Origin: Sphaerochaeta sp.
GTDB taxonomy: Bacteria > Spirochaetota > Spirochaetia > Sphaerochaetales > Sphaerochaetaceae
NCBI GenBank assembly: GCA_022482495.1
Contig: JAKVPA010000008.1
Location: 1-64,000 of the forward strand
Direction of reading: 5' to 3'
DNA length: 64,000 bases
Part shown: positions 55,797 to 64,000 of the stretch, one piece after another
How positions within the stretch are numbered: position 1 is the first letter of the stretch
How the letters are laid out: each line of letters starts with the position of its first letter
Program-made: the position numbers and the translations under genes
Notes under the pieces: model-generated
The model's database searches: none
The model's input: the letters and a program-made list of their open reading frames with translations, nothing else
Told to the model about the DNA's origin: nothing

Positions 55797-57088
55797 TTAC
55801 TCCAAATGGAGGCTGCTTGGCATAATCACTTCCGCCACGGTTCCTCCGCCATCCCTTCCATACAGTTTCAGATCCCCGCCACGCGCCTTGACGAACTGCC
55901 TGCTGATGGCCAGCCCGATGCCACTGCCATGATCTTGGTGGTGAAGAACGGATCGAAGATCTTCTTGGCATCCTGACGGGGAATCCCATCCCCGCGGTCC
56001 ATCACCAGAATGTGGATCTTGCCCCGTTTGTCATCCCGGATCTCCACCGACACCTGGGGATCACGTCCCTGGCAGCTTTCCATGGCGTTCTTCAGCAGGT
56101 TCTCAAACACCGAGCGGGCACGCCCGGGATCCATCAGAATCCGTTCGTTCCCCTTGGCGACGAACGAAACAGGACGCTCAAACGTCTGGCACAGCTCCCC
56201 GAACAGCGCGTTCAGGTCGATGACGGTGGGGTTTCCCAACGGGTTCCGCAGGAAATCGCTGACCTTGTTGGTCAGCTGGGTAAGCCGCTGCACCTCGCTC
56301 TCCATCACCTTCAGGTCTTTGTGATGGCTTGCCGGAAGCGTCTTCTTCAACAGCGCGAGCTGGATGGTGATGGCGGACAACGGGTTTTTGATCTCATGGG
56401 TCAGCGTACGCGCAGCCTGTCCCAGACTGACCAGATTCTCCTGCTTGGACAATTCACTCCGGTATTCCCGGTTCTTCAAATAAATCTGCAGGACGAGAAA
56501 CAAAAGCGCCGCCAGGATGATCGACGCGGCATACCCCAGGATGCGCAGCCCCACGATCCGACGATGGTATGCCGTACCGTTGAGCACCACGTACAACACA
56601 TCAGGGAAATCCAACGGTGTGGTGAGCAGTCCGCTGGAGGTCAGCGCGAGGTTTCCGGTATCCAGCAGGATGTTCAGCCGTGAGTATCTGAGGTATTCGA
56701 TCAAGCCGGTCGTCGTGTTGTAGTTGATGATCCCCGTCTCGATGCTCTGCTGTCCGTTGTGCAGTGAGAAGCCGGTGATGTCCAGCACCTGGGGTACCTG
56801 GCCAAGGCTCATCACCCGCCGGCCGGTGCTGTCATAGATGCCGATGCCGGTGACCTTCTCGTCCTCCATCGTCTTCTGGGCTTTCTGGGCGTCTCCGTCC
56901 TGCAACGAGAGATAAATGGAATTGAACGAGCGTTCCGCCTCGCTCTGCATCTTCAGGTCTTCCCGTTCGATCAAGGCTTGGGAGAGGAACAACACCATGG
57001 CGATCAGAATGGCGAAGGAGATCACCAGCGAAATGATGACCAGATACAGCTCCGTCTTGTCTCCCATCAGCCAACGGGTCGGTTTCAC
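55797..57088 (-). CDS. NtrB-type sensor histidine kinase, frameshift near the C-terminus
   Basis: A membrane sensor kinase of about 430 residues. The first membrane helix (ELYLVIISLVISFAILIAMVLFL) precedes a periplasmic domain. A second helix (about LRILGYAASIILAALLFLVLQIYL) follows, then the H-box LGQAARTLTHEIKNPLSAITIQ, N-box FENLLKNAMESCQ and G1 VMDRGDGIPRQDAKKIFDPFFTTK. A missing base near 55928-55935 hides the last part. The corrected frame gives HGSGIGLAISRQFVKARGGDLKLYG (G2) and a stop at 55797. The start is GTG 57088, because the ATG at 57109 lies inside the predicted -10 box and GTG has a GGGAGG ribosome binding site. Confidence 0.88.
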
Positions 57089-57108
57089 CTCACGCCTCCC
57101 TCTTTCCA

Positions 57109-57137
57109 TTCATAGTCCAAAGCCCATACCGGGTCAA
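57109..57137 (-). promoter_or_regulatory. Promoter of the two-component/pepF/nadE operon
   Basis: Minus strand: TTGACC (57132-57137), 17 bases, TATGAA (57109-57114). The predicted transcript start near 57102 supports the GTG 57088 start. The rest of the gap to tolC (to about 57332) shows no gene and no other clear signal. Confidence 0.65.
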
Positions 57138-57332
57138 GTTCGGAAACCGACCCATGCTTCATGATACCGAAGAGGGAGGACAAGGCAAAGACCCCGGGGA
57201 TATGAGGAAGCGGTGACCTGTGTGACAATCCTGTGGAGGGAAGTGAACATGTATAGAGTTATGTGTCGATTCCGTGGCCAAAGCATACGAAGGGGAATTC
57301 CCTGACTATGATTGAAGGCAATGAGGTATCCG

Positions 57333-58808
57333 ATGAAACGAAGCTTCCGAATTCTGCCATTGATCATGTTCTCCCTTCTGGTGTTGAGCCCTCTTTCCGC
57401 GAAGGACCTTTCTGAAATCCTCTCTTCAGCGAAAGCGAACAGTCCGACGCTGAAGCAGGCTCAGTTGACCAGGGAGAACAGCAAGCTTGCTGCCAAAGCG
57501 GATACGCTCACCGATTCCACTTCCCTCACCGTATCCTCCGGGGACGTGACCTACCAGGGAGCGAGCGTCATCAATGACAGCTCCTCCGATTGGGACAACC
57601 AGGCGTATCTGTCCGCCATCACCGCATCCCCCTCGCTTTCCCTGACCATCCCCTCAAACGCCACCGATTCCACCACGATTTCCCTCTCGATGGATGATTC
57701 CGGCGTGTATTCCCTGAACAACGGGACACAGATCGGCGTGATGAACCCATCCCTCTCCGTCGGACACACGTTCACCTTCGGCAAGACTAGCGACGAGCGA
57801 ACAACGCTGCTGGCCCAGTACAACTACCTGTTGGCCGACACCACTTATGCCTCCAGCGAACAGGATTTCGAGACCAGCATCCTGTCCAATCTGGTGGAGA
57901 TCCTGACGGAAGAACGGAGCATCGCAGAAACCACCCGGACCATCGAGAAAGCGCAGAAGACATTGGATGACGCGCTGACTCTGGGGACGATCACCCAGGA
58001 CTCCGTCTCGGCGAAACAACAACAGCTCTCCATCTTGGCATCCCGGAACACGCTGGCATCCGCAAAGGCGAAACGATCAGCCGCCGTGGCGTTGTTCACC
58101 ACCCTGACGGGATTGGAATACGACGGAGTGACGGGCATCGGGGAGCCGGACCTTTCCTTCACCGCATCCCCGGATGGCAACAGCACCGTCAAGCTGAAGC
58201 AGCAGGCGATGGCCATCGCCCAGGAGAACCTGGACATCCGCAAAGCCCAGGACACCAACACCACGCTGGATCTGTCCGGTGGCAGCGCCTGGACGGTCAG
58301 CAGTGCGACCGGCTCCACCAATACGTCGTCCTCCGGTTCCGTCTCCGTCGGTGCGACGCTGAAGCGGCAGACCTACTCCATCGGGCTGTCCACCGGCCTG
58401 AAGGGAATCACCTCCTCTTCCGGCACCACGCCGTTCGTCACCGTCAGCGGCTCGTGGAGCAACAACGCCACCAAAGAGAGTGCCCAGCTGGAAATCCTTC
58501 AGCTACAGAACAGCGTCCTGTTGGCCCAGTGGGAATACACCACGGCGTTGTCCGACTACCAGAGCAAGGCGGCAAGCCTGACCGGCGACATCACCAACTG
58601 GAACCTGGAACATCAGCGGTTGATCAGGCAACTGGACTATGAGAACCAAGCATTGGAGTACCAGCAAACCTTGTTCAAGGAAGGACTGGCCACCCAGGAA
58701 GAGATCAAAGACGCAGAACTCCAGGTCAACCTGGCAACCTACGATATTTCCATTTCATTGCTCAACGGATTGATCCTTGAGCAGTCCATCGCAACCCTCG
58801 CATCGTAA
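57333..58808 (+). CDS. TolC-like outer-membrane efflux protein
   Basis: An outer-membrane channel protein of about 491 residues. Signal peptide MKRSFRILPLIMFSLLVLSPLSA is followed by two repeated helical halves with the outer-membrane efflux layout (LSEILSSAKANSPTLKQAQLTRENSKLAAKA, then EILTEERSIAETTRTIEKAQKTLDDALTLGTITQDSVSAKQQQLSILASR). Ser/Thr-rich strand regions lie between. The C-terminal half ends FKEGLATQEEIKDAELQVNLATYDISISLLNGLILEQ. ATG 57333 has a GAGG six bases upstream; ATG 57321 is possible. It opens a four-gene efflux operon and may also serve other exporters in this genome. Confidence 0.82.
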   Translation: MKRSFRILPLIMFSLLVLSPLSAKDLSEILSSAKANSPTLKQAQLTRENSKLAAKADTLTDSTSLTVSSGDVTYQGASVINDSSSDWDNQAYLSAITASPSLSLTIPSNATDSTTISLSMDDSGVYSLNNGTQIGVMNPSLSVGHTFTFGKTSDERTTLLAQYNYLLADTTYASSEQDFETSILSNLVEILTEERSIAETTRTIEKAQKTLDDALTLGTITQDSVSAKQQQLSILASRNTLASAKAKRSAAVALFTTLTGLEYDGVTGIGEPDLSFTASPDGNSTVKLKQQAMAIAQENLDIRKAQDTNTTLDLSGGSAWTVSSATGSTNTSSSGSVSVGATLKRQTYSIGLSTGLKGITSSSGTTPFVTVSGSWSNNATKESAQLEILQLQNSVLLAQWEYTTALSDYQSKAASLTGDITNWNLEHQRLIRQLDYENQALEYQQTLFKEGLATQEEIKDAELQVNLATYDISISLLNGLILEQSIATLAS

Positions 58809-58828
58809 CCGAGAAAGGAGCAGAACCC

Positions 58829-59962
58829 ATGAATAATCCGATCATTTCCCCCGACGGGGACACCCAGGACCTTCTCAACCGAAGAAAAAAGGCGAAAGCC
58901 AAGGCACGGCGAAGAAAAATCATCGTCCTTGTGGTCATCCTGGCCATCGCCGCGGCGGCAGTCTTTTTCTTCCTTCGCCGGAAGGCAACCACGTCCAAAA
59001 GCGCGACGCCCCAGGCAACGGAAGCCCAGGTATACACCAGCACGTACGACGTCTCCATCGACGTGGACGGATATCTGGAGGCCAACGACACCCAATCCGT
59101 GTACGTCCGTACCGACGGGACGGTCACCGGCGTGTACGTCAAGGTGGGACAGGAAGTGAAGAAAGGGGATCTGCTGTTCTCCGTGGATGACACCAGCCAG
59201 CAGTACACCCTGGCTTCCATCCAGTCGGACATTGACGAAGCGAAACTTTCCGGCAACCAACGAAAACTCTCCCTGCTGAACCTGCAGCATGAAGCTGCGG
59301 AGAAAACGGTGGAATACACCAAGGCGTACGCCAACTTCGACGGCGTGGTGGCCAGCGTGGACATCGATACCGGCGATTGGTTCGAGGCAGGCACCTCGGT
59401 GATGACGATCATCGACCGGAGCAAACTGAAAGCCACCGTCCAGATCGATGAGATCGACATGCAGTACGTGAAGCTGGGCATGGAAGCCAAACTGACGTTT
59501 GACGCGCTTCCCGGCAAAACGATCACCGCGACGGTCAGTTACATCCCGATGGTCGGCACGTACACCGACGAGGGAATCGGCGTCAAGGACGTCGAGCTGA
59601 CCATCGACAACCCTCCGGATGAACTCTCTCCGGGATATACGTTCGACGGAACGATCTCGGTGGACGGCTCCGTCCAGCTGGTCTTGATCCCCCAGGCAGC
59701 CATCTCCAGCACCCGGGGCGTGACGACGGTGCGGAAAAAGCAGAGTGACGGGACAGTCTCCACCGTGCAGGTTTCGGTGAAGTACCTGGGCGAAGGGGTC
59801 AGCCAACTGGTCAGCGGCGATCTTGCCGTCGGGGATACCGTACTGCTCACCTCCTCCACGACGGAAACAAAGACCACCACGTCGTTGATGGGCATGAGTG
59901 GTGGCGGCCCGGGTGGCGGCGGTGGCGCGCCCCCGTCCGGCGGTGGAGGGCCTGGAAGATGA
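58829..59962 (+). CDS. Periplasmic adaptor (membrane fusion protein, MacA/HlyD-like)
   Basis: A 377-residue efflux adaptor. A basic N-terminus is followed by one membrane helix (about residues 30-50), a lipoyl domain (YVRTDGTVTGVYVKVGQEVKKGDLLFSVDD) and a helical stretch. The second lipoyl half is ANFDGVVASVDIDTGDWFEAGTSVMTI. Beta-barrel sequences (LVLIPQAAISSTRGVTTV) come next. The C-terminus is a Gly/Pro-rich tail from about residue 355, which is unusual and probably disordered. The helical hairpin is short compared with MacA. The ATG at 58829 has AAAGGAG. The stop overlaps the ATPase start. Confidence 0.87.
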   Translation: MNNPIISPDGDTQDLLNRRKKAKAKARRRKIIVLVVILAIAAAAVFFFLRRKATTSKSATPQATEAQVYTSTYDVSIDVDGYLEANDTQSVYVRTDGTVTGVYVKVGQEVKKGDLLFSVDDTSQQYTLASIQSDIDEAKLSGNQRKLSLLNLQHEAAEKTVEYTKAYANFDGVVASVDIDTGDWFEAGTSVMTIIDRSKLKATVQIDEIDMQYVKLGMEAKLTFDALPGKTITATVSYIPMVGTYTDEGIGVKDVELTIDNPPDELSPGYTFDGTISVDGSVQLVLIPQAAISSTRGVTTVRKKQSDGTVSTVQVSVKYLGEGVSQLVSGDLAVGDTVLLTSSTTETKTTTSLMGMSGGGPGGGGGAPPSGGGGPGR

Positions 59963-60657
59963 ACGAGCAGATCATACCCGTCGTCCGCCTGACCGATGTG
60001 CGGAAGTACTACGTCATGGGAGACTTCGTCGTCAAGGCGCTGGATGGTGTCACCCTCTCCATCCAGCAGGGGGAGTTCACCTCCATCATGGGTCCGTCCG
60101 GTTCGGGCAAATCAACGATGATGAATTTGATCGGTTGTCTGGATACGCCGACCAGCGGCACGATCGCCATCACCGGGGAACCCACCTCGGACATGGATGA
60201 AGAAGAGCTGGCAGATCTGAGGAACCGGAAGATTGGATTCGTCTTCCAGCAGTTCAACCTGTTGGGAAAGCTTTCCGCAGTGGAAAACGTCATGACGCCG
60301 CTCCTGTACCGGGGAATGCCGGTGGCCGAACGGCGGGAACGGGCGGAGGCCGCGTTGGAGCGCGTCGGGCTGAAAGAGCGGATGCTCCACAAGCCCAACG
60401 AACTGTCCGGCGGACAAAAGCAACGGGTTGCCATCGCCCGTGCGCTGGTGACCGAACCGTCTCTGCTTCTGGCCGACGAGCCAACCGGAGCGCTGGACTC
60501 CAAGACCGGACTGCAGATCATGGAGATGTTCGAAGGCCTGAACGCCGAAGGACTCACCGTCGTGCTGGTCACCCATGACCAAACCCTGGGCATGCGGTGT
60601 CCCCGGCAGATCCACATCAAGGACGGCCGCCTGGAAGGAGGATCCAATGTTGTTTGA
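59959..60657 (+). CDS. MacB-type ABC transporter ATP-binding protein
   Basis: A 232-residue LolD/MacB-class ATPase. Walker A MGPSGSGKSTMMNLIGCLDTPTSG, Q-loop FVFQQFNLLGKLSAVENVMTPLLYRG, signature LSGGQKQRVAIARALV, Walker B LLLADEPTGALDSKT and switch His LVTHD are all intact. It drives the permease encoded next. Together with the adaptor and TolC this forms a MacAB-TolC-like efflux or export complex. It overlaps the permease start by 11 bases. Confidence 0.95.
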   Translation: MNEQIIPVVRLTDVRKYYVMGDFVVKALDGVTLSIQQGEFTSIMGPSGSGKSTMMNLIGCLDTPTSGTIAITGEPTSDMDEEELADLRNRKIGFVFQQFNLLGKLSAVENVMTPLLYRGMPVAERRERAEAALERVGLKERMLHKPNELSGGQKQRVAIARALVTEPSLLLADEPTGALDSKTGLQIMEMFEGLNAEGLTVVLVTHDQTLGMRCPRQIHIKDGRLEGGSNVV

Positions 60658-61831
60658 AAACCTCAAACTTGCCTTTTCGTCCATGCTGTCCAACAAACTC
60701 AGGACGTTGCTCTCCCTTCTTGGCATGATGATCGGGGTGGCTGCCGTAGTGACCATCCTGACGCTGGGGGACAGTGCGTCGGGCAGCATCACCCAGTCCA
60801 TCGCCTCCGGAGGCCTGAACACCATCACACTGTATCCTACCAGCGGGGAGGCGACCACCAAGGAGTTCACCGACACGTTCGGCGTGACCCTGCAACGGGA
60901 AGTGGCCGGTCTGGAAGCGGTGTTGCCCATCAACACGGCGTCTGCCGTAATCCGCAACGGCCATGAAAGCGGTTCGTACACCGTGATGGGAGTTCCCTCC
61001 ACCTACGCGTCGCTGAACAACTACAGCGTAGGGGAAGGCGCGTTCTTCACCGATCTGGATAACATGAACCGGCAACAGGTCATCGTGCTGGGCTCCGATG
61101 TGGCGGACGACCTGTTCCCCGACGGGAACGCCATCGGAGAGACGGTGAGCATCCTGTACCAGTCCAAAACACGGAGTTACACCGTCGTCGGTGTGATGGA
61201 CGCCAAGGACGCCGGTTCCACCGCATCCTACGACACCAGCGTCTTCATTCCATACAACACGTTCGTCCAACGACTGCGCAACCCCCGTGTCGTCACCCAG
61301 TATCTGATCAACGTGGCGGACGGCTACGACACCTTGGAAGTCAGTGACCAGATCACCGCGTATCTGGACAGCATCGTCGGCAGTGACGGCTATCGGCTGT
61401 TCTCCCCGGCGACGCTCGCCCAGATGTCCGAGGAGATCACCGGGACGTTCAGTTCGTTCCTGGCGGCCATCGCCGCCATCTCACTGCTCGTCGGAGGCAT
61501 CGGCATCATGAACATCATGCTGGTTTCCGTGGCGGAACGGACACGGGAGATCGGCATCCGCAAGGCGCTGGGGGCATCCCCCCGGGTGATCCGCGGCCAG
61601 TTCCTCACCGAGGCGGTGGCGCTGACGCTGTTGGGCGGCCTGTTCGGCATCGTGCTGGGCACGATCCTCAGCGTGGTCATCACCCATGTCGTCGGATGGT
61701 CCCTCTCCTTCTCTCCTGCCGGCTATCTGGTGTCGCTGGGCTTTTCCATGGCCATCGGCATCTTCTTCGGCTGGTATCCGGCGATGAAGGCGGCCAAGCT
61801 CAATCCGATCGACGCGCTGAACTGGGAATGA
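60647..61831 (+). CDS. MacB-type ABC transporter permease (FtsX-like)
   Basis: A 394-residue permease of the MacB/FtsX fold. It has one N-terminal membrane helix (LRTLLSLLGMMIGVAAVVTILTLG), a large periplasmic domain of about 230 residues, then three C-terminal helices. The C-terminal region includes the conserved AAIAAISLLVGGIGIMNIMLVSVAERTREIGIRKALGA. Substrates of such systems include macrolides, peptides and toxins; none is indicated here. The ATG at 60647 follows AAGGAGGA. The stop directly abuts the stop of the converging SDR gene, with no terminator between. Confidence 0.93.
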   Translation: MLFENLKLAFSSMLSNKLRTLLSLLGMMIGVAAVVTILTLGDSASGSITQSIASGGLNTITLYPTSGEATTKEFTDTFGVTLQREVAGLEAVLPINTASAVIRNGHESGSYTVMGVPSTYASLNNYSVGEGAFFTDLDNMNRQQVIVLGSDVADDLFPDGNAIGETVSILYQSKTRSYTVVGVMDAKDAGSTASYDTSVFIPYNTFVQRLRNPRVVTQYLINVADGYDTLEVSDQITAYLDSIVGSDGYRLFSPATLAQMSEEITGTFSSFLAAIAAISLLVGGIGIMNIMLVSVAERTREIGIRKALGASPRVIRGQFLTEAVALTLLGGLFGIVLGTILSVVITHVVGWSLSFSPAGYLVSLGFSMAIGIFFGWYPAMKAAKLNPIDALNWE

Positions 61832-62548
61832 TCACAGAAGGTGCTCGCCACCGTCGACATGGATCGTCTCCCCGGTGACGTATCCGGCATCCAGCAGGTA
61901 CCGTACGGCGCCCACTACGTCCCGGGGGGAGCCGGTGCGTCCCAGAGGGAGCACGGAGCGCATCTTTTCAAAGTACGCTTCATCCCCGGAAGGGAGGATG
62001 CACCCCGGCGCGACGGCGTTGACCCGAAGGTGCGGAGCAGATGCCTTGGCCAACAGCGTCGTTTCTTTGGCCAGGGACGCTTTCCCCAGCAGGTACGGCA
62101 CCCTGCTGCTGTAGCCGGCATCAGCCCGGGTGTCAGTGATGTTCACCACCACACCCTCTCTTCCCTGTCCCTTCAACCAGTGAAAAAACGCCTGGGAAAG
62201 CAATACAGGACTGGAAGCATGAACATCCAGCATTCTCCGGATATCCGCTTCGGTCATTTCCCCGAAGCGACACGGACTGAACTCAGAAGCGCTGACCACA
62301 ATCCCATCCAATTCCCCGAACCAGGCGACCGCCTGGGAGAACACTTCATCCATCGTCTGGGGACGGGAAAAATCTGCGTACACCATCCCAACCTGGCCAG
62401 GAAAACGGGAGGCAAGCGCCTCTGCTTCCCCTTTGTCGGTATGCCACGTCACCACGACGCGTGCCCCATCAGTGAGCAGCGATTCACTGATGGCGAGCCC
62501 AACTCGATGGGCTCCTCCAGTCACCATATAGCTCTTTTTCGCATCCAT
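61832..62548 (-). CDS. Short-chain dehydrogenase/reductase (possible pteridine-reductase type)
   Basis: A 238-residue SDR. The cofactor motif TGGAHRVGLAISESL (TGxxxxxG) lies at the N-terminus, and the catalytic YLLGK (Tyr-x3-Lys) follows NITDTRADAGYSSRVP. VNAVAPGCILPSGDE and the C-terminal SPRDVVGAVRYLLDAGYVTGETIHVDGGEHL are standard. The His-Arg in the cofactor loop and the overall shape resemble FolM/PTR1 pteridine reductases, but that is tentative. The ATG at 62548 is preceded by GTGGA. It converges on the MacB-like permease and is divergent from ftsH. Confidence 0.8.
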   Translation of the reverse strand: MDAKKSYMVTGGAHRVGLAISESLLTDGARVVVTWHTDKGEAEALASRFPGQVGMVYADFSRPQTMDEVFSQAVAWFGELDGIVVSASEFSPCRFGEMTEADIRRMLDVHASSPVLLSQAFFHWLKGQGREGVVVNITDTRADAGYSSRVPYLLGKASLAKETTLLAKASAPHLRVNAVAPGCILPSGDEAYFEKMRSVLPLGRTGSPRDVVGAVRYLLDAGYVTGETIHVDGGEHLL

Positions 62549-62584
62549 TGGTTCCACTCTATCACAGATTGGGCCAAGATTCGA

Positions 62585-62613
62585 TTGCCGGCACCCCTGA
62601 TGCGGGATATATT
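62585..62613 (+). promoter_or_regulatory. Likely promoter of ftsH
   Basis: TTGCCG (62585-62590), 17 bases, TATATT (62608-62613), followed by AAGGA and the ATG at 62633. Confidence 0.6.
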
Positions 62614-62632
62614 GAATGCATAAGGACAAGAT

Positions 62633-64000
62633 ATGGAAAACAATCAGCAAAACCTGTCTGAATTCGAAAAAGATCAGCAGCACCACAAGCAACCGAAAGA
62701 GGAGCCGGGTATCCATCTCGGTGGACCGGACCCCAACAAACGGAAGAAATTCACCTTTTCGTTCTGGTATTTCTTCATTTTCCTGATGCTGTTGTATCTG
62801 ATCAACAGCATGGCTTTGCAGAATGCGTCCCGTCGCGCGATCACCAAGATTGACTACAACCAGTTCAAGTCTTTGGTGGAGAGCGGGACCATCAAGCGGG
62901 TGGAAATCACCGACGAACAGTACATCGGATACACCATCACCAAGGAACAGGCACAGACATCCCTGCAATCCAAGGATACGGAATCCATCCAGGACGCGCG
63001 CGCCTACAGCACGTACATCGTGCAAAACGACAGCGCGTTCATCCCATTGTTGGACTCCAAAGGCGTGGAATACTACGCCACGGCTCCACAGAAACCAGGA
63101 ATTGTCTCCACCATCCTCTCCTATGTGCTCCCCTTCATCTTCCTGATCATCATCTGGAGGATCATCTTCTCCAAGATGGGAGGAGCGGAACAGGGAGTGC
63201 TTTCCTTCAACCAGAACAAGGCGAAGATCGTCGCCGAGGGGGATACCGGAGTACGGTTCTCCGATGTGGCCGGCGTGGATGAGAGCAAGCAGGAGCTGGA
63301 GGAAGTGGTTGACTTCCTGAAGAACCCCCAGCGGTACACCGCCATGGGGGCGAAGATACCCAAGGGCGTGTTGCTGGTCGGTCCTCCGGGAACCGGCAAG
63401 ACGCTTCTTGCCAAGGCGGTAGCCGGAGAAGCCGGTGTCCCGTTCTTCAAGATGAGCGGCGCGGACTTCGTCGAGATGTTCGTCGGTGTCGGCGCGGCGC
63501 GGGTGCGGGACCTGTTCAAACAGGCCAGGGAGAACAGCCCGTGCATCATCTTCATCGATGAAATCGACGCCATCGGCAGACAGCGGAGCGCCGCGTCCAT
63601 CGGTGGCAACGACGAGCGGGAACAGACGCTGAACCAGTTGCTCGTCGAAATGGACGGGTTCGATTCCCGTACCGGCGTCATCATTCTGGCCGCCACCAAC
63701 CGGCCGGAGATCCTTGACCCCGCCCTGCTCAGACCGGGCCGGTTCGACCGGCAGGTGCTGGTGGACAAGCCGGATCTGGAAGGCCGTTTCCAGATCCTTC
63801 AGATCCACACCAGGGGCATGAAGCTGGGGCCGGATGTCGACCTGCACAAGATCGCCCAGGCATCCGTCGGGCTTTCCGGAGCTGACCTTGCCAACATCGC
63901 CAACGAAGCGGCTCTGATGGCCGTCCGTGAAAAGCGTGAGCAGATCGCCCAGGTGGACTTCGAGGAAGCCATTGAGAAATCGGTGGCGGGACTGGAGCGG
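62633..64000 (+). CDS. ftsH: ATP-dependent zinc metalloprotease FtsH, 3' part outside the window
   Basis: A membrane-anchored AAA+ protease for quality control. About 456 residues are visible. They comprise a hydrophilic N-terminus, a first helix (about residues 43-62), a periplasmic domain ([23 protein letters not shown]), a second helix ([19 protein letters not shown]) and the AAA+ module. The module has [23 protein letters not shown], Walker A GPPGTGKT, pore residues in [15 protein letters not shown], Walker [11 protein letters not shown] and the arginine-finger region [20 protein letters not shown]. The zinc protease domain lies beyond the edge. The ATG at 62633 has AAGGA. No frameshift in the visible part. 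Confidence 0.96.
   Translation, partial: MENNQQNLSEFEKDQQHHKQPKEEPGIHLGGPDPNKRKKFTFSFWYFFIFLMLLYLINSMALQNASRRAITKIDYNQFKSLVESGTIKRVEITDEQYIGYTITKEQAQTSLQSKDTESIQDARAYSTYIVQNDSAFIPLLDSKGVEYYATAPQKPGIVSTILSYVLPFIFLIIIWRIIFSKMGGAEQGVLSFNQNKAKIVAEGDTGVRFSDVAGVDESKQELEEVVDFLKNPQRYTAMGAKIPKGVLLVGPPGTGKTLLAKAVAGEAGVPFFKMSGADFVEMFVGVGAARVRDLFKQARENSPCIIFIDEIDAIGRQRSAASIGGNDEREQTLNQLLVEMDGFDSRTGVIILAATNRPEILDPALLRPGRFDRQVLVDKPDLEGRFQILQIHTRGMKLGPDVDLHKIAQASVGLSGADLANIANEAALMAVREKREQIAQVDFEEAIEKSVAGLER

Noticed and set aside
61832-63847. A 671-codon minus-strand frame running across the ftsH region
   Set aside because: Only the last 238 codons (from 62548) match a protein family. The rest is antisense to clear ftsH sequence.
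1-64000. tRNA, rRNA, CRISPR arrays, insertion sequences, prophage genes and riboswitches
   Set aside because: None could be supported: no repeated spacers, no transposase or integrase sequences, no conserved RNA cores, and all gaps between genes are short.

Overview
The window is a gene-dense, GC-rich bacterial chromosome segment with about 50 protein genes. I see no rRNA, tRNA, CRISPR array or insertion sequence, and no gene-free stretch longer than about 220 bases. Outer-membrane features (TolC, three beta-barrel-like proteins), a proofreading PolA, EF-P lysylation, TRAP transporters and a CoaE with an SGKN-type P-loop suggest an anaerobic spirochaete, perhaps Sphaerochaetaceae. That placement is inference from gene content, not a database result.

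Layout. 1-9.7 kb (minus): plsC end, DEAD-box helicase, then an mnmE-mnmG-rsmG-ftsK-aminotransferase operon. 9.7-13.1 kb (plus): epmA, efp, mntP and a bile-acid-symporter-family gene with elaborate upstream structures. 13.1-21.4 kb (minus): an RluA-type pseudouridine synthase, then a peptide-export operon read as MFS protein, short HlyD-like protein, C39-peptidase ABC exporter, second ABC exporter, an 82-residue double-glycine peptide and an unknown 149-residue protein. 21.5-22.6 kb (plus): lysine-aminomutase-type radical SAM protein, probably EpmB. 22.6-28.3 kb (minus): operon of an unknown protein, an MBL hydrolase, polA, coaE and an exported unknown. 28.4-36.9 kb (plus): MFS, YesM-type kinase, AraC-type regulator and a lipoprotein TRAP binding protein, followed by a complete TRAP system. 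37.0-43.6 kb (minus): cyclase, ketopantoate-reductase-like protein, YhcH, LacI, UxuB, GntR and UxuA, probably hexuronate catabolism fed by the TRAP system. 43.7-47.7 kb: a methyltransferase-THEP1 NTPase fusion facing a metal or cobalamin-type ABC importer. 47.8-57.1 kb (minus): three small outer-membrane-like proteins, NadE, an RlmD/TrmA-type methyltransferase, PepF and an NtrC/NtrB-type pair. 57.3-61.8 kb (plus): a TolC-MacA-MacB-type efflux operon. 61.8-64 kb: an SDR reductase and the start of ftsH.

The most distinctive system is the peptide exporter with its double-glycine substrate. Its core is rich in Thr and Val, contains no Cys, and no known maturation enzyme lies beside it. Also notable are a start codon held in a hairpin loop, a hairpin over a ribosome binding site with phased upstream repeats, a LacI operator pair and the methyltransferase-THEP1 fusion.

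Caution: about 24 single-base frameshifts split some 20 genes, including ftsK, polA and mnmG. In nearly every case the protein continues intact in the next frame. Most are +1, often in short runs of one base. I treat them as probable sequence errors and annotate each gene across the break.
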